Both the position numbers and the translations under genes were made by a program. The notes under the pieces were generated by a model. It did no database searches. It saw nothing but the letters and a program-made list of their open reading frames with translations, and was not told the origin of the DNA. Shown here in pieces: positions 6,601 through 8,298 of a DNA stretch of 8,298 bases. Each line of letters opens with the position of its first letter. Position 1 is the stretch's first letter. The stretch is from CAJQPP01 sp041747075. GTDB taxonomy: Bacteria > Planctomycetota > Planctomycetia > Pirellulales > Pirellulaceae. The stretch covers positions 1 to 8,298 of the forward strand of contig JBGTFW010000155.1 of assembly GCA_041747075.1 (NCBI GenBank). Reading direction: 5' to 3'.

Positions 6601-7881
6601 CTAACGCGGCGAGATAGGGGGCGGAGGAATTACCGGCGGAATGATGATCGGCGGAACAACCACTGGCTGACGAATCACGCCATCGTCGTCGCCAAGCTGA
6701 TCGATGACTTCCGAAAGGATCAGTGCGCCAATCGCGGCACCGATCAGACCGCCGAAATCGCCACCAAAGCCAAAACCACCACCGCCGCCGCCGCCGCCGC
6801 AGCAGGCACCGAAATCGCCACCGCCGTAACCGGCGTTGCAACCAGCCGCCGCGCCATAGCCAATGTCACTGGCGATTGGCAGCGGTTCCTCGTAAACGAT
6901 TTCTTCTTCGACGATCAACACCTCTTCGACACAGCATTCCTGCGCGTAGTAAATCTGCTCATAAACGACGCCGCAATCGACCGGCGGCGCGAGGCAGCAA
7001 TCGAGGTGGCGATGGAACCCGAGGGCAGTCGACGTATAACTCGCGTTCGTCGCGGGAACTTCGCCGGCATCCGCCGCAACCACTTCAAAACTGATCGCGG
7101 CAAAACCCTGATCACCGGCGGCGACCAGATCGTAAATCCCCGGCTCAACGTGCTCAACAACAAACGAACCGTCCGCGTCAACGCTGACATCGGCGATCGT
7201 TTCGTTGCCCCGCAACAACCGGGCGCTCATGCTTGAGTAGTCTCGTTCTTCGTTGACGCGCGCGTTCAGACTTACCAGACGCCCCTCAACGTGACCCTCC
7301 TGGTTCAAGAGAATCCGGTTGCTTCCATCGATCTTCGAAAGTTCAAGTTCATTCGCGGGGGCAACGTCAAGGACTTCACCCTCGGGAACGGCGTGATCGG
7401 TAATAAATTCGACGACGGTTCCAAATTCGGGTCCGACCGCCGCCGTTTGAATGGACATCGATTGCTCGGTCATTTCAGCCGCGTCGGTTGTGATGTATAC
7501 GCCATGCGCGACCAGACCGTTGGCCCCGGCTGCAACCAGTGAGTAGGGACCGGCAACAAGGCCTTCAACAGAAAATGTGCCATCGGCGTCCGTTACGGTC
7601 GATTGTTCAATTTGACCGTTGTTGACAAAATAGACTTTGAGATTCGATGCGGACTCGCCCGCTAGCGAAACGATGCGGCCATGCAGGTTGCCGTTAACAT
7701 CCGCCGCCAGCACGTGGGCGCGTAAATGATCAACCGTTGCCGATGGAACCATCTCAAGGTTTTCGACGACCGGTTCGTCGAGTTGGCTCATCCAGTTGTG
7801 GGCTGCCGCGACCGCAGTCGCCAGCAACGGAAGCGCACAAACGTAGCACGCAATTCGAAAGACTTTCAATTGTTTTTTCAT
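6601..7881 (-). CDS. Secreted protein with two carboxypeptidase-regulatory-like repeats and a Cys/Gly/Pro-rich tail
   Basis: A 426-residue protein with a signal peptide (MKKQLK, hydrophobic core, cleavage near AAA/HN at 27-28). Two homologous beta-sandwich repeats follow: about 64-130 (GNLHGRIVSL, then DADGTFSVEGLVAGPYSLVA) and 195-268 (GHVEGRLVSL, then DADGSFVVEHVEPGIYDLVA). The pattern G-x-V/I plus D-x-D-G-x-F plus PG-x-Y-x-L/V-x-A is that of carboxypeptidase regulatory-like/SdrB-like domains, usually structural or matrix-binding. Residues 290-361 hold cysteine pairs (CC at 295, 316 and 360, singles at 303 and 348), an acidic Glu/Val stretch (318-332) and Tyr/Gly repeats with an eight-glycine run (362-369). 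A hydrophobic helix (GGLIGAAIGALILSEVI, 377-393) and a Pro/Ile tail ending PPVIPPPPISPR finish the chain. Disulfide crosslinking or cell-envelope anchoring is possible but inferred. The gene has its own terminator; the ATG at 7881 has no clear Shine-Dalgarno. Confidence 0.85.
   Translation of the reverse strand: MKKQLKVFRIACYVCALPLLATAVAAAHNWMSQLDEPVVENLEMVPSATVDHLRAHVLAADVNGNLHGRIVSLAGESASNLKVYFVNNGQIEQSTVTDADGTFSVEGLVAGPYSLVAAGANGLVAHGVYITTDAAEMTEQSMSIQTAAVGPEFGTVVEFITDHAVPEGEVLDVAPANELELSKIDGSNRILLNQEGHVEGRLVSLNARVNEERDYSSMSARLLRGNETIADVSVDADGSFVVEHVEPGIYDLVAAGDQGFAAISFEVVAADAGEVPATNASYTSTALGFHRHLDCCLAPPVDCGVVYEQIYYAQECCVEEVLIVEEEIVYEEPLPIASDIGYGAAAGCNAGYGGGDFGACCGGGGGGGGFGFGGDFGGLIGAAIGALILSEVIDQLGDDDGVIRQPVVVPPIIIPPVIPPPPISPR
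6782..6800. repeat. Short (CCG)6 triplet run inside the secreted protein gene
   Basis: Six CCG units plus one base code the polyglycine run on the minus strand. Because the unit is three bases, slippage would change only the number of glycines and not the reading frame. Confidence 0.7.
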
Positions 7882-7935
7882 GACGCAACTCGTGGAAATT
7901 CGGTAAACCAGTCAACGGTGGCTGGGGGGAGTGGG

Positions 7936-7978
7936 ATACTACTTGCAATCATTGTAGTTCGACAACCCCGCCTTGCAA
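7936..7978 (-). promoter_or_regulatory. Promoter candidate for the secreted repeat-protein gene
   Basis: Two overlapping sigma70-like arrangements can be read on the minus strand. One is TTGTCG (7965-7960), 18-nt spacer, TAGTAT (7941-7936), each hexamer 4/6. The other is TTGCAA (7978-7973), 16-nt spacer, TACAAT (7956-7951), 4/6 and 5/6. Either would start transcription about 45-65 nt before the ATG at 7881. Neither is strong enough to be certain. Confidence 0.35.
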
Positions 7979-7980
7979 TC
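7942..7980. repeat. Pair of CTTGCAATC direct repeats, 30-base spacing
   Basis: CTTGCAATC occurs at 7942-7950 and 7972-7980; with the next three bases (ATT and GTT) 11 of 12 match. The spacing is close to three helical turns and the copies overlap the promoter candidate of the repeat-protein gene, so they could be an operator. A looser relative, TGCAAATCGTTCA, lies at 8149-8161. Confidence 0.4.
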
Positions 7981-8268
7981 GTTCACCCTGTGAAATTCGG
8001 AAGGAAATCCGGCCCGAGGACCCCCGGGATGTTCTCTTATCTTGGCAGCGCCATCGGGACACGTCAACACGGAAACCGCCTATTTTGCCAAACTCGCCCG
8101 TTTTTACATGCTGCGGGCAAAGAATCGGTCAAAAGTCGTGGTTTTTGCTGCAAATCGTTCATTCGCTTGGCGGTTTAGGCATTTATTACCATCGTGTTGT
8201 CGGTTCGACAGGCGATTCGCAACCCCCTTGTACGGCCACAAACGTTGACGAGCGGCTCAAGGCTCTCG

Positions 8269-8288
8269 ATCCCCGCCTTCGCGGGGAT
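8269..8288. repeat. REP-like palindrome at the right edge
   Basis: ATCCCCGC, a CTTC loop and GCGGGGAT form a perfect 8-bp inverted repeat, followed by GACG. This resembles the CCCCGC-loop-GCGGGG-ATGAC type of dispersed intergenic palindrome seen in many bacterial genomes. It could also act as a transcription-stopping hairpin, but no T-run follows within the window, which ends 10 bases later. Confidence 0.6.
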
Positions 8289-8298
8289 GACGCGCGGC

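Larger units (their letters stand above)
7882..8298. other. 417-base stretch without a convincing gene
   Basis: Open frames on either strand here are short, lack family-like motifs and largely continue antisense to the neighbouring gene. No tRNA fold was found; TGTCG-GTT-CGACA near 8199-8211 is a tiny hairpin with a three-base loop and does not fit a T-arm. What it does hold: a promoter-like region and 9-bp direct repeats near the repeat-protein gene, and a REP-like palindrome at the right edge. Confidence 0.6.

Noticed and set aside
6782..6800. Phase-variable simple repeat
   Set aside because: The unit is three bases and in frame, so slippage would not switch the gene on or off.
7726..8178. 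150-codon plus-strand frame at the right end
   Set aside because: It starts antisense inside the signal-peptide end of the repeat-protein gene, has no recognisable motif, and its second half lies over promoter-like sequence.
1..8298. Defence island, CRISPR, integrative element or other multi-gene novel system
   Set aside because: No spaced repeat array, integrase, transposase, nuclease, helicase or toxin-antitoxin pair is visible; the genes look like ordinary chromosomal ones with unusual architectures.

Overview
The window looks like a chromosomal segment of a moderately GC-rich bacterium, most likely from the Planctomycetota (Pirellulales-like). This rests on the combination of a long K+-dependent-type membrane pyrophosphatase, a secreted protein with carboxypeptidase-regulatory-like repeats and Cys/Gly/Pro-rich tail, a trace of a twin-arginine class V aminotransferase, and a secreted beta-propeller/SIS-like fusion. 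The lineage is an inference from gene content; there is no rRNA or other marker gene here.

Layout. Positions 25-5415 hold a minus-strand cluster read from right to left: hppA (membrane-bound ion-pumping pyrophosphatase, 864 aa), then a 75-82 codon remnant that joins a twin-arginine leader to the last ~45 residues of a class V (cysteine desulfurase/isopenicillin N epimerase-like) aminotransferase, then an 836-aa secreted protein with an N-terminal seven-bladed-type propeller and a C-terminal tandem SIS-like region. Gaps are 27 and 30 nt, so one transcript from the promoter candidate at 5457-5486 is plausible. Divergent from hppA is a plus-strand SprT-like zinc metalloprotease gene (best start GTG at 5700, stop at 6497). 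It converges on a minus-strand gene (6601-7881) for a secreted protein with two regulatory-like beta-sandwich repeats. A clear intrinsic terminator for that minus-strand gene lies between the two. The last ~417 bases carry no convincing gene, only promoter-like elements, a pair of short direct repeats and a REP-like palindrome at the right edge.

How the genes work together. HppA would use pyrophosphate released by biosynthesis to energise a membrane with H+ or Na+. The two genes downstream of it share no obvious pathway with it and are probably only co-transcribed. The SprT-like and the repeat protein are independent units. I see no phage, IS, CRISPR, toxin-antitoxin or defence module. The most unusual items are the exported propeller-SIS fusion, the internally deleted aminotransferase, and a ~100-residue insertion in HppA.
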